64,000 bases of DNA from Chryseobacterium edaphi (GCF_025628985.1 NZ_JAOTEM010000001.1:744001-808000); one strand, 5' to 3'; shown: positions 17,979 to 27,284, counted from the first letter of the stretch. Notes: generated from the sequence alone by a model not told the origin. Program-made: numbers and translations.

Positions 17979-18039
17979 TTGTTACGGATCAAAAGAAGGA
18001 ATTAAATTATTTTTTAAAATGTAACGTGTTAAAAATCAC

Positions 18040-18417
18040 CTACGATTTGCTATTTGTAGTTTTCTTCATTCCCGAAATAATACGTTGTCTATGTATAAAA
18101 CCCCAGTCTGCGATGGTATTGGTGAGCTGTTTAAGAGATTTTCCATAGTCGGTGATCTGATATTCTACAGCTACAGGTGATGTGTTCAAAACATGGCGCT
18201 CAATCAATTCATTGATCTCCAGATCTTTCAACTCGCGGCTGAGCATTTTACCGGAGATGCCTGTGACCTCTTTGAGCAATTCAGAATAACGCATCGGCTT
18301 GTAACACAAACATGCAATAATGGACATCTTCCATTTCCCGTTTAAAATTTCCATTGTATCACTGATTGCCAGTATTTTTTGGCTGCAGTCTTTCACTAAA
18401 TTAAATTCTTTTTTCAT
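18040..18417 (-). CDS. HxlR family transcriptional regulator
   Basis: This 125-residue winged-helix protein has the HxlR hallmarks: a cysteine near the N-terminus (KDCSQK), NGKWKMSIIACLCYKPMRY, the helix-turn-helix ELLKEVTGISGKMLSRELKD, and YQITDYGKSL in the wing. I place the start at the ATG ending at 18417 rather than the GTG 9 bp upstream because MKKEF begins the conserved region. It is divergent from the nitroreductase gene with overlapping control elements, and probably regulates that gene in response to electrophiles or quinones, as family members do. Confidence 0.9.
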   Translation of the reverse strand: MKKEFNLVKDCSQKILAISDTMEILNGKWKMSIIACLCYKPMRYSELLKEVTGISGKMLSRELKDLEINELIERHVLNTSPVAVEYQITDYGKSLKQLTNTIADWGFIHRQRIISGMKKTTNSKS

Positions 18418-18423
18418 TCCGTT

Positions 18424-18497
18424 CACTTGGTTACCCGTTTGCCACTATAACTTTTTGTCACTTAGTTACAAAGATACACATTGATATGGTAACTTTG
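18424..18497. promoter_or_regulatory. Divergent promoter region with CACTTrGTTAC direct repeats
   Basis: Direct repeats CACTTGGTTAC (18424-18434) and CACTTAGTTAC (18459-18469) are 35 bp apart. On the minus strand TATCTTTG (18469-18476) is a -7 element for hxlR. On the plus strand TAACTTTG (18490-18497) is a -7 element for the nitroreductase. The repeats are likely HxlR binding sites (inference), one abutting its own -7 box. Confidence 0.55.
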
Positions 18498-18522
18498 CCT
18501 ATCTAATTTACAACAACAAAAA

Positions 18523-19152
18523 ATGGATTTAATCAAAAATTTACAGTGGCGTTATGCTGTTAAGAAATATTCAGATGAAATGGTCAGTGAAGACAAGATT
18601 GCTAAGATTGAAGAAGCTATCAATCTTACAGCCTCTTCTTGCGGAATACAGCCGTATCGACTATTTGTGATCACCAATCCTGAAGTCAGACAAAGACTTG
18701 CTGAAGGATCATTTAACACACAGATTCACGCATCCTCTCATCTACTGGCATTTGCCGGACTGAACCGAACAACTAGTAATTACATCACAGACTATGTTGA
18801 TATGATGGAGGAGCAGCGAAGTTTGGAAAAAGGAACACTCAAAGAATATAAAGATACGCTGATTGATTATTTTTCGATCCAAACACAAGAAGAGAATGTG
18901 GTTTGGTCGACCAAGCAAGCATATATAGGTTTGGGTACCGCATTGATTGCGGCGGCAGAGCTTAAAGTAGATGCAACACCAATGGAAGGATTTGATCCGA
19001 AACTGTTTGACGAGGTTTTAGGTCTGTCAGAAAAAGGGCTTCACGCATCAGTAATCTTATCGTTAGGTTATCGGGATATTGAAAATGATTATTTGGCATC
19101 AATGCCAAAGGTCAGATTGCCCATCAATGAATTTTCTACCAAAATAAATTAA
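18523..19152 (+). CDS. NAD(P)H-dependent nitroreductase family oxidoreductase
   Basis: The 209-residue protein follows the FMN-dependent nitroreductase fold: an N-terminal WRYAVKKYS, SSCGIQPYRLFVITNPEVRQ (FMN phosphate region), SSHLLAFAG, KQAYIGLGTALIAAAEL, ATPMEGFDP and LSLGYRD. Relatives reduce quinones, nitroaromatics or dihydropteridine. It is divergently transcribed from an hxlR regulator, which implies inducible stress detoxification. Confidence 0.9.
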   Translation: MDLIKNLQWRYAVKKYSDEMVSEDKIAKIEEAINLTASSCGIQPYRLFVITNPEVRQRLAEGSFNTQIHASSHLLAFAGLNRTTSNYITDYVDMMEEQRSLEKGTLKEYKDTLIDYFSIQTQEENVVWSTKQAYIGLGTALIAAAELKVDATPMEGFDPKLFDEVLGLSEKGLHASVILSLGYRDIENDYLASMPKVRLPINEFSTKIN

Positions 19153-19211
19153 TTTTATAAATGAGAAAAGACCTGTAGTAACTTCAATTGCTGCAAATCT
19201 TTGATAAATAG

Positions 19212-19238
19212 AAGCCTTGGCGTTTGTCGAGGCTTTTG
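19212..19238 (+). terminator. Rho-independent terminator after the nitroreductase gene
   Basis: AAGCCTTG (19212-19219) pairs with CGAGGCTT (19228-19235), with one G-T wobble, around the loop GCGTTTGT, and is followed by TTT. It lies 60 bp after the stop codon. Confidence 0.7.
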
Positions 19239-19422
19239 TCTAAATCTAATAAGTTGAAAAAATACCTGAATAGTAAAGGAGAAATATTGGTTAATGTTTT
19301 GAAAAGTTTGATCTATTAATTTCTTTTCGTCGTGTACTTTTAAATTTTGATTAATTAAGAATTATAAATTAAAACTGATTTTTCAATCTTCAGCAAGAGA
19401 TATGTTCTTTTTTCTTTTAAAG

Positions 19423-19451
19423 TTGAAAGAAAAACGATTTACTTATATTTG
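19423..19451 (+). promoter_or_regulatory. Bacteroidetes-type promoter of the PIG-L operon
   Basis: TTG (19423-19425) and TATATTTG (19444-19451) are separated by 18 bp, matching the -33/-7 arrangement of the primary sigma factor in this phylum. Transcription would start near 19457, about 13 bases before the ATG at 19470. This argues against a start at the TTG at 19449, which lies inside the promoter. Confidence 0.65.
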
Positions 19452-19469
19452 CCGGCAAAGCAAATTGAA

Positions 19470-21974
19470 ATGTTCAAAAAAGTAATCACTGTATTTATCC
19501 TTGGCTTTTATTCGGTTTTTTGTCTGGGTCAGCAGGTTCGGCCTTCAAAATCATCTGAAATTTACCGTGAACTCAAAACCCTCAAAAATATTCCTAAAGT
19601 TTTGTACTTGGCAGCTCATCCCGATGATGAAAACACAGGATTGCTCTCGTGGTTAATCAACGAACAAAATGTGGAAACGGGTTACTTATCGTTAACAAGA
19701 GGTGACGGCGGTCAAAATTTATTGGGAACGGAGCAGGGTGCTGCTTTGGGTTTGATCAGAACGCACGAACTTTTGGAGGCAAGAAAGCTAGATGGTGCCC
19801 AACAGTTCTTTACCCGTGCAATTGATTTCGGGTTCTCTAAAAATACTACCGATACCTTTAAACAATGGAATGAAGACAGCATTATCGCTGATGTCGTTTG
19901 GGTCATCCGAAAATTCCGTCCTGATGTGATCATCTGTCGTTTTCCGCCTACCGCTGCGGCAGGCCACGGACAACATGCGGCTTCGGCTGTGGTTGCTGAA
20001 AAAGCTTTTAAACTGGCAGGCGATAAAAACGCTTTTCCTGATCAATTAAAATATGTGAACGTATGGCAACCAAAACGCGTGTTGTGGAATACTTTCCGAT
20101 TCGGGTCTAACAATACCACTGCCGAAAATCAACTGAAAATTACCGTTGGGCAATACGATGCGCAGTTGGGAATGGGCTATGGTGAACTGGCAGGATTAAG
20201 CAGAAGTCTGCATAAAAGTCAGGGAGCAGGAACACAGTCTGTAGCCGGGATCAAAACTGAATATTTTTCTCACGTTGATGGCGAGCCTGCAAAAACAACA
20301 CTTTTTGACGGTATCAATAAAAACTGGACGGCAAAAGGAAATCCTGATATTGATCAATCACTGGATAGAATCATTTCTGCTTTTAATTTTAATCAACCTG
20401 ACCTCAGTTTGCCGGCTTTGCTTGCTTTGAGAAAAAAGGTGATGGCATTAAAAGATTCAGACCTCAAAAAAGATAAAATTAAAGCTCTCGACAATATCAT
20501 TTTAAGCTGTGCCGGATTTATGGGTGAGGTCGTAACCAATCAAGCCGAAGCTGTTGCCGGAGATCAGTACAATTTTAGATTAAATTTGATATCAAGAGCT
20601 GAAAATCCTGTTGTTTTGGAAAATGTAAAATGGTTGAATCAGTCAGAAAGCTTTACCAGAAATCTGTCAAAAGATTCTTTAATCACCATTGAACATAAAA
20701 TTCAGATTCCCGTTGATGCAGCACTTACAGAACCTTACTGGTTGGCAAAAGCTGCCAAGGACGCAGCAACATTCTCTGTTCCCGATGAAACTTTAATCGG
20801 TTTGCCGGAAGCAGAATCACCACTAAATGTTTTGCTTGATTTAAAAATCGGTGCAGAAAAGTTTCAGGTCAGACTTCCTCTGTCATTCAAAAAATTAGAT
20901 CCGGTGCGGGGTGATGTAGTGGAGGCCTTGCGTATTATTCCTGTCTTAGAACTGAAATTTGCTCAGCCGCTATATTTAATTAAAGAAAATGAAGATTTGA
21001 ATTTAAGCTTAAATTTTAAGGTGAATTCAAATAAACAGTTCAGTAACGGAAGAGTCAATCTAATGTTTAACGGAGAACGATTAGGCGGCGGGGACTTAAA
21101 ATCAATCAATGGTAAAGAATTTACAGTTAATTATGTTATTCCAAAAACGAAGCTTGCCTCAATCAGTTCGAATCGTTTGCAATTGGATGCCAATTTTGTT
21201 GCAGATGGAATAACTTACAATAAAAAACAGGTATTAATTCAATATCCACATTTACCATCTTTACAATATTTTGCGCCTGCAACGGTTGCCGTGATGAAGG
21301 GCAATATTCAGGCGAAGGTTAAAAAAGTGGGTTATGTACAGGGTACAGGAGATTTTATTCCTGAGTTCCTGAAAATTACAGGTATTCAGGTTGATGTTCT
21401 GAAAGACGAAGATTTTTATGGAAATCCTGATGAATCAGCAGGAAACAGCAGTCTCAGCAAGCTTTCGCAATACGATGCGATTGTATTGGGAGTTCGTGCC
21501 AATAACACGGAGAAAAAGCTGGATCGCTGGATGCCGTTTTTATGGTCTTATGTGAAAGCTGGTGGTAATCTGGTGATGCAGTACAACACCAATCAGGATA
21601 CAACAGTTGACCAATTGGGAATGTACAATTTTACAATTGCCAATAAACGTGTTACCGAAGAAAATGCTGAGGTTAAATTTTTAAATCCAAATCATAAATT
21701 ACTGAATTATCCGAACAAAATTACTACAGATGATTTCAACGGTTGGATACAGGAGCGTGGCGCCTATTTTCCTGATCAATGGGATGCGGCGTATGAACCA
21801 CTTTTTGAAATGCACGATACAGGTGAAGAGCCTTTGCAGGGATCAACTTTATATGCCAAATACGGAAAGGGGAATTTTATTTATACTCCGTTGGCATTTT
21901 TCAGACAGTTGCCTGCTGGAAATGTAGGTGCCGCACGTTTATTTTTAAACTTTTTATCTGCACAGAAAAACTGA
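19470..21974 (+). CDS. PIG-L family deacetylase, secreted, with large C-terminal extension
   Basis: This 834-residue protein has a signal peptide (ITVFILGFYSVFCLGQ), then a LmbE/PIG-L deacetylase domain (about 35-260) with the zinc motif LAAHPDDENTGLLSW and a second-histidine motif AAGHGQHAA in place of the common HPDH. The C-terminal 550 residues are beta-rich and end in a glutamine-amidotransferase-like fold (YDAIVLGVRANNTEKKL to the end). PIG-L enzymes remove N-acetyl from GlcNAc conjugates; secretion suggests an extracellular glycan substrate. Its stop overlaps the start of a 34-residue peptide, and a symporter follows, so import of the product is plausible. Confidence 0.88.
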   Translation: MFKKVITVFILGFYSVFCLGQQVRPSKSSEIYRELKTLKNIPKVLYLAAHPDDENTGLLSWLINEQNVETGYLSLTRGDGGQNLLGTEQGAALGLIRTHELLEARKLDGAQQFFTRAIDFGFSKNTTDTFKQWNEDSIIADVVWVIRKFRPDVIICRFPPTAAAGHGQHAASAVVAEKAFKLAGDKNAFPDQLKYVNVWQPKRVLWNTFRFGSNNTTAENQLKITVGQYDAQLGMGYGELAGLSRSLHKSQGAGTQSVAGIKTEYFSHVDGEPAKTTLFDGINKNWTAKGNPDIDQSLDRIISAFNFNQPDLSLPALLALRKKVMALKDSDLKKDKIKALDNIILSCAGFMGEVVTNQAEAVAGDQYNFRLNLISRAENPVVLENVKWLNQSESFTRNLSKDSLITIEHKIQIPVDAALTEPYWLAKAAKDAATFSVPDETLIGLPEAESPLNVLLDLKIGAEKFQVRLPLSFKKLDPVRGDVVEALRIIPVLELKFAQPLYLIKENEDLNLSLNFKVNSNKQFSNGRVNLMFNGERLGGGDLKSINGKEFTVNYVIPKTKLASISSNRLQLDANFVADGITYNKKQVLIQYPHLPSLQYFAPATVAVMKGNIQAKVKKVGYVQGTGDFIPEFLKITGIQVDVLKDEDFYGNPDESAGNSSLSKLSQYDAIVLGVRANNTEKKLDRWMPFLWSYVKAGGNLVMQYNTNQDTTVDQLGMYNFTIANKRVTEENAEVKFLNPNHKLLNYPNKITTDDFNGWIQERGAYFPDQWDAAYEPLFEMHDTGEEPLQGSTLYAKYGKGNFIYTPLAFFRQLPAGNVGAARLFLNFLSAQKN

Positions 21975-22078
21975 TGAGCAATCAACTTAAAAACTGGAAC
22001 ACGTGGTACATATTATTGGCTGCCGCACTGGTAGTTCAAATCGTATTTTATTATCTGTTTACTAAATTGTGGGCATGA
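21974..22078 (+). CDS. 34-residue single-helix membrane peptide between deacetylase and symporter
   Basis: The ATG at 21974 overlaps the TGA of the PIG-L gene, and its own TGA (22076-22078) overlaps the ATG of the symporter at 22075, two ATGA junctions in a row. The peptide has a polar N-terminus (MSNQLKNWNTWY), one membrane helix (ILLAAALVVQIVFYYLF) and a short tail, TKLWA. Coupling on both sides makes a real gene likely. It may be a small subunit or stabiliser of the symporter (inference). Confidence 0.75.
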   Translation: MSNQLKNWNTWYILLAAALVVQIVFYYLFTKLWA

Positions 22079-23766
22079 GCAATATAGACTGGACCGTTCT
22101 TATTTTCACACTGGTCGCGGTGGTAATTTACGGCGTTTTTATCGGTCGTGGACAGAAAAGCAACGAATCTTACCTCAAAGCAGATAACAAAATGCCATGG
22201 TACATTGTACTCATCGGCATTATGGCTACACAGGCAAGTGCTATTACATTTCTTTCAGCGCCTGGTCAGGCTTACACTGATGGAATGCGTTTCGTTCAGT
22301 ATTATTTTGGTCTTCCTTTGGCGATGATTGTAATCTGCATAACTTTTATTCCGATTTTTCAACGCTTGAATGTTTACACGGCCTACGAATATCTGGAAAA
22401 CCGTTTTGATAAAAAAACAAGGGTGCTCACCTCGATGCTTTTTCTTTTTTCCAGAGGTTTATCGACAGGGATCAGTATCTACGCTCCGAGCATCATTCTG
22501 TCAAGCGTTTTAAACTGGAATATTTATCTGACGAATGTTTTGACAGGTGGAATTCTTTTAATTTATACCTATGTTGGCGGTGCCAAAGCGATTGCTCATA
22601 CGCAAAAATTACAGTTTTTGATTATTCTCGGTACCATGGCATTTGCTGGTTATCTCCTGATTCAAAATATGCCGAATGGAATTGGTTTTAGTGACGCACT
22701 TTATCTGGCAGGGAAATCAGGAAAGCTCAATGTGATCACCACAGAATTCGACTGGAAAGATAAATACAATATCTGGAGCGGATTGATTGGTGGTTTTTTT
22801 CTGGCACTTTCTTACTTCGGAACCGACCAGAGTCAGGTAGGAAGATATATTACAGCGAAAGACAATACTAATGCGAAAATGGGTCTGCTGCTGAACGGAT
22901 TGGTTAAAATTCCGATGCAGTTTGCTATTCTGTTGATCGGTGCTTTGCTCTTCGCTTTCTTTTCCTTGAAACCGGCTCCGGTTTATTTTAATGAACGTTC
23001 TTATCAATTTTTGAAGGACACAAAACCTGAACAGGCTGCGGTTTTTGAAAAGGAACATCAGGATTTGCAGACAAAATTTAATAAAGAATCGAAAGAAATT
23101 TTAAAGTTAAAAGAAAACCACTCTCCTCAACTTAACAAAACAATTCAGGATTTTAAAAATACACAAAGCGAAGTGAAAGAACTTCACGGAAGGGTAGAGG
23201 AAGCTATTAATAAATCAAACTATAACGCTGAAAAAACCGATACCAATTATATTTTCCTGTATTTTGTAAAAAACACCCTGCCTGTAGGAATGATCGGATT
23301 ACTGTTTGCTGTCATTTTTCTGGCCAGTTGGGGGTCAATTTCCGCAGCGCTGAATTCCCTCGCCGCCTGTTCATTAAAAGATGTTCATTTGATATTTAAA
23401 AAAGAAATTCCTGATGATGCAACTGAATTGAAGTACAGTCGTCTCCATACTTTAGCTTGGGGGATTTTCTCAATTGGTGTCGCCATGTTTGCCACTCAGA
23501 TGGGTTCACTAATCGAAGCGGTAAATGTTCTGGGATCTCTTTTCTACGGTCCTATTTTAGGAATTTTTCTGGTCGCTTTTTACTTTAAAAAAATAAATGG
23601 GGCGAATGTGTTTGTTTCAGCAATTTCAGCAGAAATAGCAGTGATAGCCGTTTATCAGTTCGATATCGTTTCTTTCCTTTGGCTTAACGTCATCGGGGCT
23701 GCGGCGGTGATTATTTTTTCAGCAATCGGATTACTGTTTTATAAGCCGAAAGATGTAACTTCGTAG
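22075..23766 (+). CDS. Sodium:solute symporter family transporter
   Basis: The 563-residue SSS-family protein has about thirteen membrane helices, with GIMATQASAITFLSAPGQAY near helix 2, FSRGLSTGISIYAPSIILSS and YFGTDQSQVGRYITAKDN (the family's substrate/Na+ region). A hydrophilic coiled-coil insert (about 315-400) lies between helices, which is larger than in SglT or PutP. I choose ATG 22075 over the GTG 6 bp upstream because it overlaps the small peptide's stop. It probably takes up a sugar or acid released by the PIG-L deacetylase. Confidence 0.9.
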   Translation: MSNIDWTVLIFTLVAVVIYGVFIGRGQKSNESYLKADNKMPWYIVLIGIMATQASAITFLSAPGQAYTDGMRFVQYYFGLPLAMIVICITFIPIFQRLNVYTAYEYLENRFDKKTRVLTSMLFLFSRGLSTGISIYAPSIILSSVLNWNIYLTNVLTGGILLIYTYVGGAKAIAHTQKLQFLIILGTMAFAGYLLIQNMPNGIGFSDALYLAGKSGKLNVITTEFDWKDKYNIWSGLIGGFFLALSYFGTDQSQVGRYITAKDNTNAKMGLLLNGLVKIPMQFAILLIGALLFAFFSLKPAPVYFNERSYQFLKDTKPEQAAVFEKEHQDLQTKFNKESKEILKLKENHSPQLNKTIQDFKNTQSEVKELHGRVEEAINKSNYNAEKTDTNYIFLYFVKNTLPVGMIGLLFAVIFLASWGSISAALNSLAACSLKDVHLIFKKEIPDDATELKYSRLHTLAWGIFSIGVAMFATQMGSLIEAVNVLGSLFYGPILGIFLVAFYFKKINGANVFVSAISAEIAVIAVYQFDIVSFLWLNVIGAAAVIIFSAIGLLFYKPKDVTS

Positions 23767-23791
23767 TTGAATAAAAATCAATAAAGATAAT

Positions 23792-24310
23792 ATGAAAACA
23801 ATGATTAAAACTGTTGCAGTTGTTTTGGCTACAATGACGGTTTCAGTGAATGCTTTTGCACAGGAAGCTAAAAAACCTGCAAGCCCTGCGGCTACGGCAA
23901 CCGGGAAAATTAAAGATGCAAACATTACGATTGCTTATGCGAGTCCGTCTGTTAAAGACCGTAAAATCTGGGGTGATTTAGTGGCTTATGATAAAGTATG
24001 GCGTGCCGGTGCCAATGAAGCAACTACTTTTGAAACGAGCAAAGACATTACTGTTCAGGGTAAAAAATTACCTGCAGGTAAATACAGCTTTTTCTTGGTA
24101 CCTAAAGAATCAGGAACGTGGACTGCCGTTTTTAACAAAGAGTCAAAACAGTGGGGCGCTTACAAATACGAAGAATCGAAAGATGCTTTACGTGTTGATG
24201 TAAAAACAAAAGCTTTACCGGCAACACAGGAAACTTTAGTTTATAAAATAAACAATAACGGATTCACAATGGATTGGGATAAAATCTCCGTGCCTGTAGA
24301 GATAAAGTAA
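23792..24310 (+). CDS. DUF2911 domain secreted protein
   Basis: The 172-residue protein has a signal peptide ([16 protein letters not shown]). The mature domain begins with an Ala/Pro-rich linker, then [38 protein letters not shown] and [19 protein letters not shown], the hallmark order of DUF2911. These are periplasmic beta-sandwich proteins in Bacteroidetes of unknown function. It follows the symporter by 25 bp and is probably in the same transcript, ended by a strong terminator. Confidence 0.9.
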   Translation: MKTMIKTVAVVLATMTVSVNAFAQEAKKPASPAATATGKIKDANITIAYASPSVKDRKIWGDLVAYDKVWRAGANEATTFETSKDITVQGKKLPAGKYSFFLVPKESGTWTAVFNKESKQWGAYKYEESKDALRVDVKTKALPATQETLVYKINNNGFTMDWDKISVPVEIK

Positions 24311-24328
24311 AATTACATACCAAAAATT

Positions 24329-24356
24329 AAATCCCGTTAGTGCGGGATTTTTTTTT
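24329..24356 (+). terminator. Rho-independent terminator
   Basis: AAATCCCG (24329-24336) and CGGGATTT (24343-24350) form an 8-bp stem with loop TTAGTG and are followed by six more T. It ends the PIG-L / symporter / DUF2911 operon. Confidence 0.9.
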
Positions 24357-24524
24357 GTTTAAAATAAAAGTTTCATTGTTAGTGATGAGTTGTAAGAATT
24401 TTTTATTAATTCTTCTTTATTTAAAAACTTTAGAGATACATAATCTGTATTTTGCAAATTCTTGAACTAGATATTTCAATCCAGATTATATATGCTTATA
24501 AGGATTATCTGATTTTTCTAGCAA

Positions 24525-24791
24525 ATGTTATCCAAAAAACATGGAAACGGACTGTTTGTCTCAGCTAACCTTTTATTAGGAGATGATCATCAAGATATTT
24601 TTGGTGTATTGGGTAAGGCTGTTATAACCTACTTATTAATCTGTCCGTTGTTTTTTATTGTATTTTTCTGGATAAAACCAACTAAGCGGATTGACATTCT
24701 CCGGTACAGTCTATTATTTGCAAACTCTTTAATATTTGGATTGAAATTAGTATTTTTCTCGAACTTTCTATTTGTTCTGGCTCTTATTTAA
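24525..24791 (+). CDS. Small membrane protein of unknown function
   Basis: The 88-residue frame has two or three hydrophobic helices (AVITYLLICPLFFIVFFWI and LFANSLIFGLKLVFFSNFLF). No family is recognised. It is convergent with, and overlaps by 4 bp, the SnoaL-like gene. The start has no clear ribosome site, so it may be a fragment of a larger membrane protein. Confidence 0.4.
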   Translation: MLSKKHGNGLFVSANLLLGDDHQDIFGVLGKAVITYLLICPLFFIVFFWIKPTKRIDILRYSLLFANSLIFGLKLVFFSNFLFVLALI

Positions 24792-25141
24792 TCAATTTCA
24801 ATGTCCATTCGCTTTAATAAATCATCCTGTAAAGTATAGATATGTTTAACGGTTCCGTCAAATATGGTATTATTATCTAAATCATTTACTTTTTGATGAA
24901 CGATAACTTCTACAGTTCCCTCTTGTCTCTCATTAAATTGTAAGGGTTTGACGGTGGGGTTTATTTCTGACCATTGTCTTGTCCAATATGCTTTTATATC
25001 ATCATGTCCATTCACATAACCACCTTCAAAGGCTTTTGGCCATTCTATATTTGGGTGAAATGTTGAAAGAGCCATATCAATGTCTCTTGAATTAAAAGCA
25101 GTATATGCTTTAATAATTAGATCTTTATTCTCAGCTGTCAT
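24788..25141 (-). CDS. SnoaL/NTF2-like protein
   Basis: The 117-residue alpha+beta-barrel protein begins NKDLIIKAYTAFNSRDIDMA, then FHPNIEWPKAFEGGYVNGHD with the cone-wall W and D, a typical SnoaL-like pattern. Members are ketosteroid-isomerase-like enzymes or binding proteins with many functions, so no specific reaction is proposed. Monocistronic on the minus strand. Confidence 0.8.
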   Translation of the reverse strand: MTAENKDLIIKAYTAFNSRDIDMALSTFHPNIEWPKAFEGGYVNGHDDIKAYWTRQWSEINPTVKPLQFNERQEGTVEVIVHQKVNDLDNNTIFDGTVKHIYTLQDDLLKRMDIEID

Positions 25142-25600
25142 TTAAAAATGTATTTTGTGAATATAATAAATTTAGTAAAAAAAAACTGACTTTTATCGGC
25201 TTCTTTCTTAACAGATAATTTAAAAAATAAGGACTCCTTTTGAAAAGAATTTTAATCATCAGCGATTCAAATGATAATTATCAAAACGGTTTTAATTAAT
25301 TTTATACTAAAATATCTCATTTCACAAAATCATAAGTTTGAAAATTCAGTTTGATATACACATTGACCTTTTTTAAATTTCTCTTAAATCAAGAAAATAT
25401 TTCTCTAAACATTTTTCATTAAAATGATATTGCAAAATATATAAAGTGAAATTCTTACGATCATATAAATTTATCCTGCAGAAATAAAAATCCTATGAAA
25501 TAGTGACAGATTTTCTATTTTCTTCTTTAATATCTTTTAGAAAAACAATATCCATTAAAAGAAAATATGAAATAATGCGTTTAATTCTTAAATTTGATTA
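25142..25600. other. Intergenic stretch with no recognised element
   Basis: This very AT-rich 459 bp between divergent genes contains no convincing gene, repeat or terminator. It presumably holds the promoters of both flanking genes. Confidence 0.5.
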
Positions 25601-26086
25601 ATGAAAAAATATCTGTCTCTCATTATAGTATCTTTTTTTGTCACGAGTTGCTACACGTACCAACGTAAGAAGCAAGTGAGTGTATCACCTGAAGTTGGGC
25701 AAGAATCAAAAAAGAAAGCTTCTGAAAATAATAGTGCTGTAGCTCAGCTCAATAACCCATCGGTTGAAACTCAAAACAAGAAATCACAGCAGCCTGTTAA
25801 TGAAAAAGAAGTTCTTCCCATCAATATCCAGAATGAGCTACAGCCTACTAAAAATTATAAAATTAAAGTTGATGGCAGATCGTATAAAATTATTGCTGAC
25901 AAATGGGAAGGTGATACTTTGGTTGCGCATCGAGTAAATAAACCTGAAGCAATCCTGAAATTACATAAAAATCAAATTAACGCCGAAGCTATCACTGAAA
26001 GACGCTTTTCTAAACCCTTATCCGACATTATAACAATACTTGTTTATGGTGGTATTGGTGTTGGAATTTATATGCTTCTTCGTTGA
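25601..26086 (+). CDS. Putative lipoprotein with C-terminal membrane helix
   Basis: The 161-residue protein has a lipoprotein signal (LSLIIVSFFVTSC, cysteine 17), a low-complexity K/Q/N/S linker (about 30-80), and a small beta domain (NYKIKVDGRSYKIIADKWEG). It ends in a hydrophobic helix (ITILVYGGIGVGIYMLL). A lipid anchor plus a terminal helix is unusual but occurs in small Bacteroidetes stress lipoproteins. No family is recognised. Confidence 0.6.
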   Translation: MKKYLSLIIVSFFVTSCYTYQRKKQVSVSPEVGQESKKKASENNSAVAQLNNPSVETQNKKSQQPVNEKEVLPINIQNELQPTKNYKIKVDGRSYKIIADKWEGDTLVAHRVNKPEAILKLHKNQINAEAITERRFSKPLSDIITILVYGGIGVGIYMLLR

Positions 26087-26276
26087 TAATTATTATTAGT
26101 CCGACAAATCGTTATCTTGTGTGATTTCTTTTAAATTGTTTAATTGGAATCATTCTGATACTGCAAATTTCTGAAAGAAAACTGATTACATGACAAAATT
26201 CGTCTTCTTCAGAAAAGATGGCAGAGGAATTATTGAAACTTATATAAAAAGATTTATACCATTTTTTTTATAGAAG

Positions 26277-26299
26277 AAAAGCGGCATAAAGCCGCTTTT
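26277..26299. terminator. Bidirectional Rho-independent terminator
   Basis: AAAAGCGGC (26277-26285) and GCCGCTTTT (26291-26299) form a perfect 9-bp stem with loop ATAAA. It has A before and T after, so it serves both convergent genes. Confidence 0.88.
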
Positions 26300-26325
26300 T
26301 CTATTATCAGTAAATATCATTGAGG

Positions 26326-27210
26326 TTATTTACTAACAGAAGATTGTAATTTCCTGATCTTCTCAATGCCTGTATTATCCAGCCATTCTTCAAAGCTTGT
26401 TAATTTTGGCAACCAAGACGATATAAGATCAGAATCAATGGGGTCATATCCTTGATTAGCTACCATCTCTACCAATTTTGCAAAAGTTTCACTTTGCTGA
26501 TAAAGTATTTCCAATGGGACTTGTACAAATTCTATCGGCTGATTCAACTCTCTTTTTAGAAATTCAAGAATTTGTTTAGGGGTGAAAAGTTCTCCGCCAA
26601 AGTCAATTGTTTTACCGTTAAACTCTGTGTAATTCTGAAATATAATGCGGGCAAATGTTCCGATATCTTTAGTAGTAATCCATGAGATTGCGGTTTCTTC
26701 GGGTAACGGATTGATGAATTTGTTATCGCCTAAGCCAAAACTTGGCAAAAGAAGATTTTCCATAAAGGAAGCTGGCCGTAGGACAGTACCTTGTAATGTA
26801 CTTTGCAGTAAATATTTTTCGATGGTAAACTTAAATTTTGGACGAAATCTATCTTGCTTGTCAGAAGCAAGAACCGATGAATACAAGACAAATTTAACTC
26901 CCTGTTCCTCTGCTAACTTTAGGGTCTGGATTCCTAGTTCGGCTTCTTTTTCATCAGTCTCCTGACTGGAGACCCAAACACCAGGAAGAACCAGATACAG
27001 CCCGTCAACTTTTTTAAATACTTCTTTCAAAACATCAATATCTTCCAAATCACCCTTTATTAGAATAGCACCTGCTTCTTTTAAACGTTCAGCTTCCGGA
27101 GATTGAGTATTTCTTGTAAGTGCAAACACTTCAAAATCATTTTTTAACAGCTCATACACGGTTGCACTTCCTTGATTTCCGGTCGCACCTGTTACTAATA
27201 TTCTTTTCAT
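26326..27210 (-). CDS. NmrA-like NAD(P)-binding (SDR a5) protein
   Basis: The 294-residue Rossmann protein starts MKRILVTGATGNQGSATVYE (NAD(P)-binding G-x-x-G-x-x-G), continues VFALTRNTQSPEAERLKEAG, and has LPGVWVSSQETDE and FVLYSSVLASD. This is the NmrA/HSCARG type, which senses NADPH or reduces quinones rather than a classical SDR with YxxxK. I place the start at the ATG at 27210 because the upstream TTG (27231) lies in the promoter -7 element. It is divergent from an HxlR regulator. Confidence 0.85.
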   Translation of the reverse strand: MKRILVTGATGNQGSATVYELLKNDFEVFALTRNTQSPEAERLKEAGAILIKGDLEDIDVLKEVFKKVDGLYLVLPGVWVSSQETDEKEAELGIQTLKLAEEQGVKFVLYSSVLASDKQDRFRPKFKFTIEKYLLQSTLQGTVLRPASFMENLLLPSFGLGDNKFINPLPEETAISWITTKDIGTFARIIFQNYTEFNGKTIDFGGELFTPKQILEFLKRELNQPIEFVQVPLEILYQQSETFAKLVEMVANQGYDPIDSDLISSWLPKLTSFEEWLDNTGIEKIRKLQSSVSK

Positions 27211-27228
27211 TGTAAAATTTATTTTGAG

Positions 27229-27258
27229 CAAATTTACTTACCATGTTTAGTATATTTG
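27229..27258. promoter_or_regulatory. Back-to-back -7 elements of nmrA-like and hxlR genes
   Basis: On the minus strand TAAATTTG (27229-27236) precedes the NmrA-like ATG by about 19 bp. On the plus strand TATATTTG (27251-27258) precedes the hxlR ATG at 27285 by 26 bp. The two promoters are about 14 bp apart, so one regulator dimer could control both. Confidence 0.55.
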
Positions 27259-27284
27259 TGTTTACTAACCTTTAGGAAAGTATC

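Noticed and set aside
19449..19469. Upstream TTG start of the large PIG-L gene
   Set aside because: The TTG falls inside the -7 promoter element, so the ATG at 19470 with a signal peptide directly after it is preferred.
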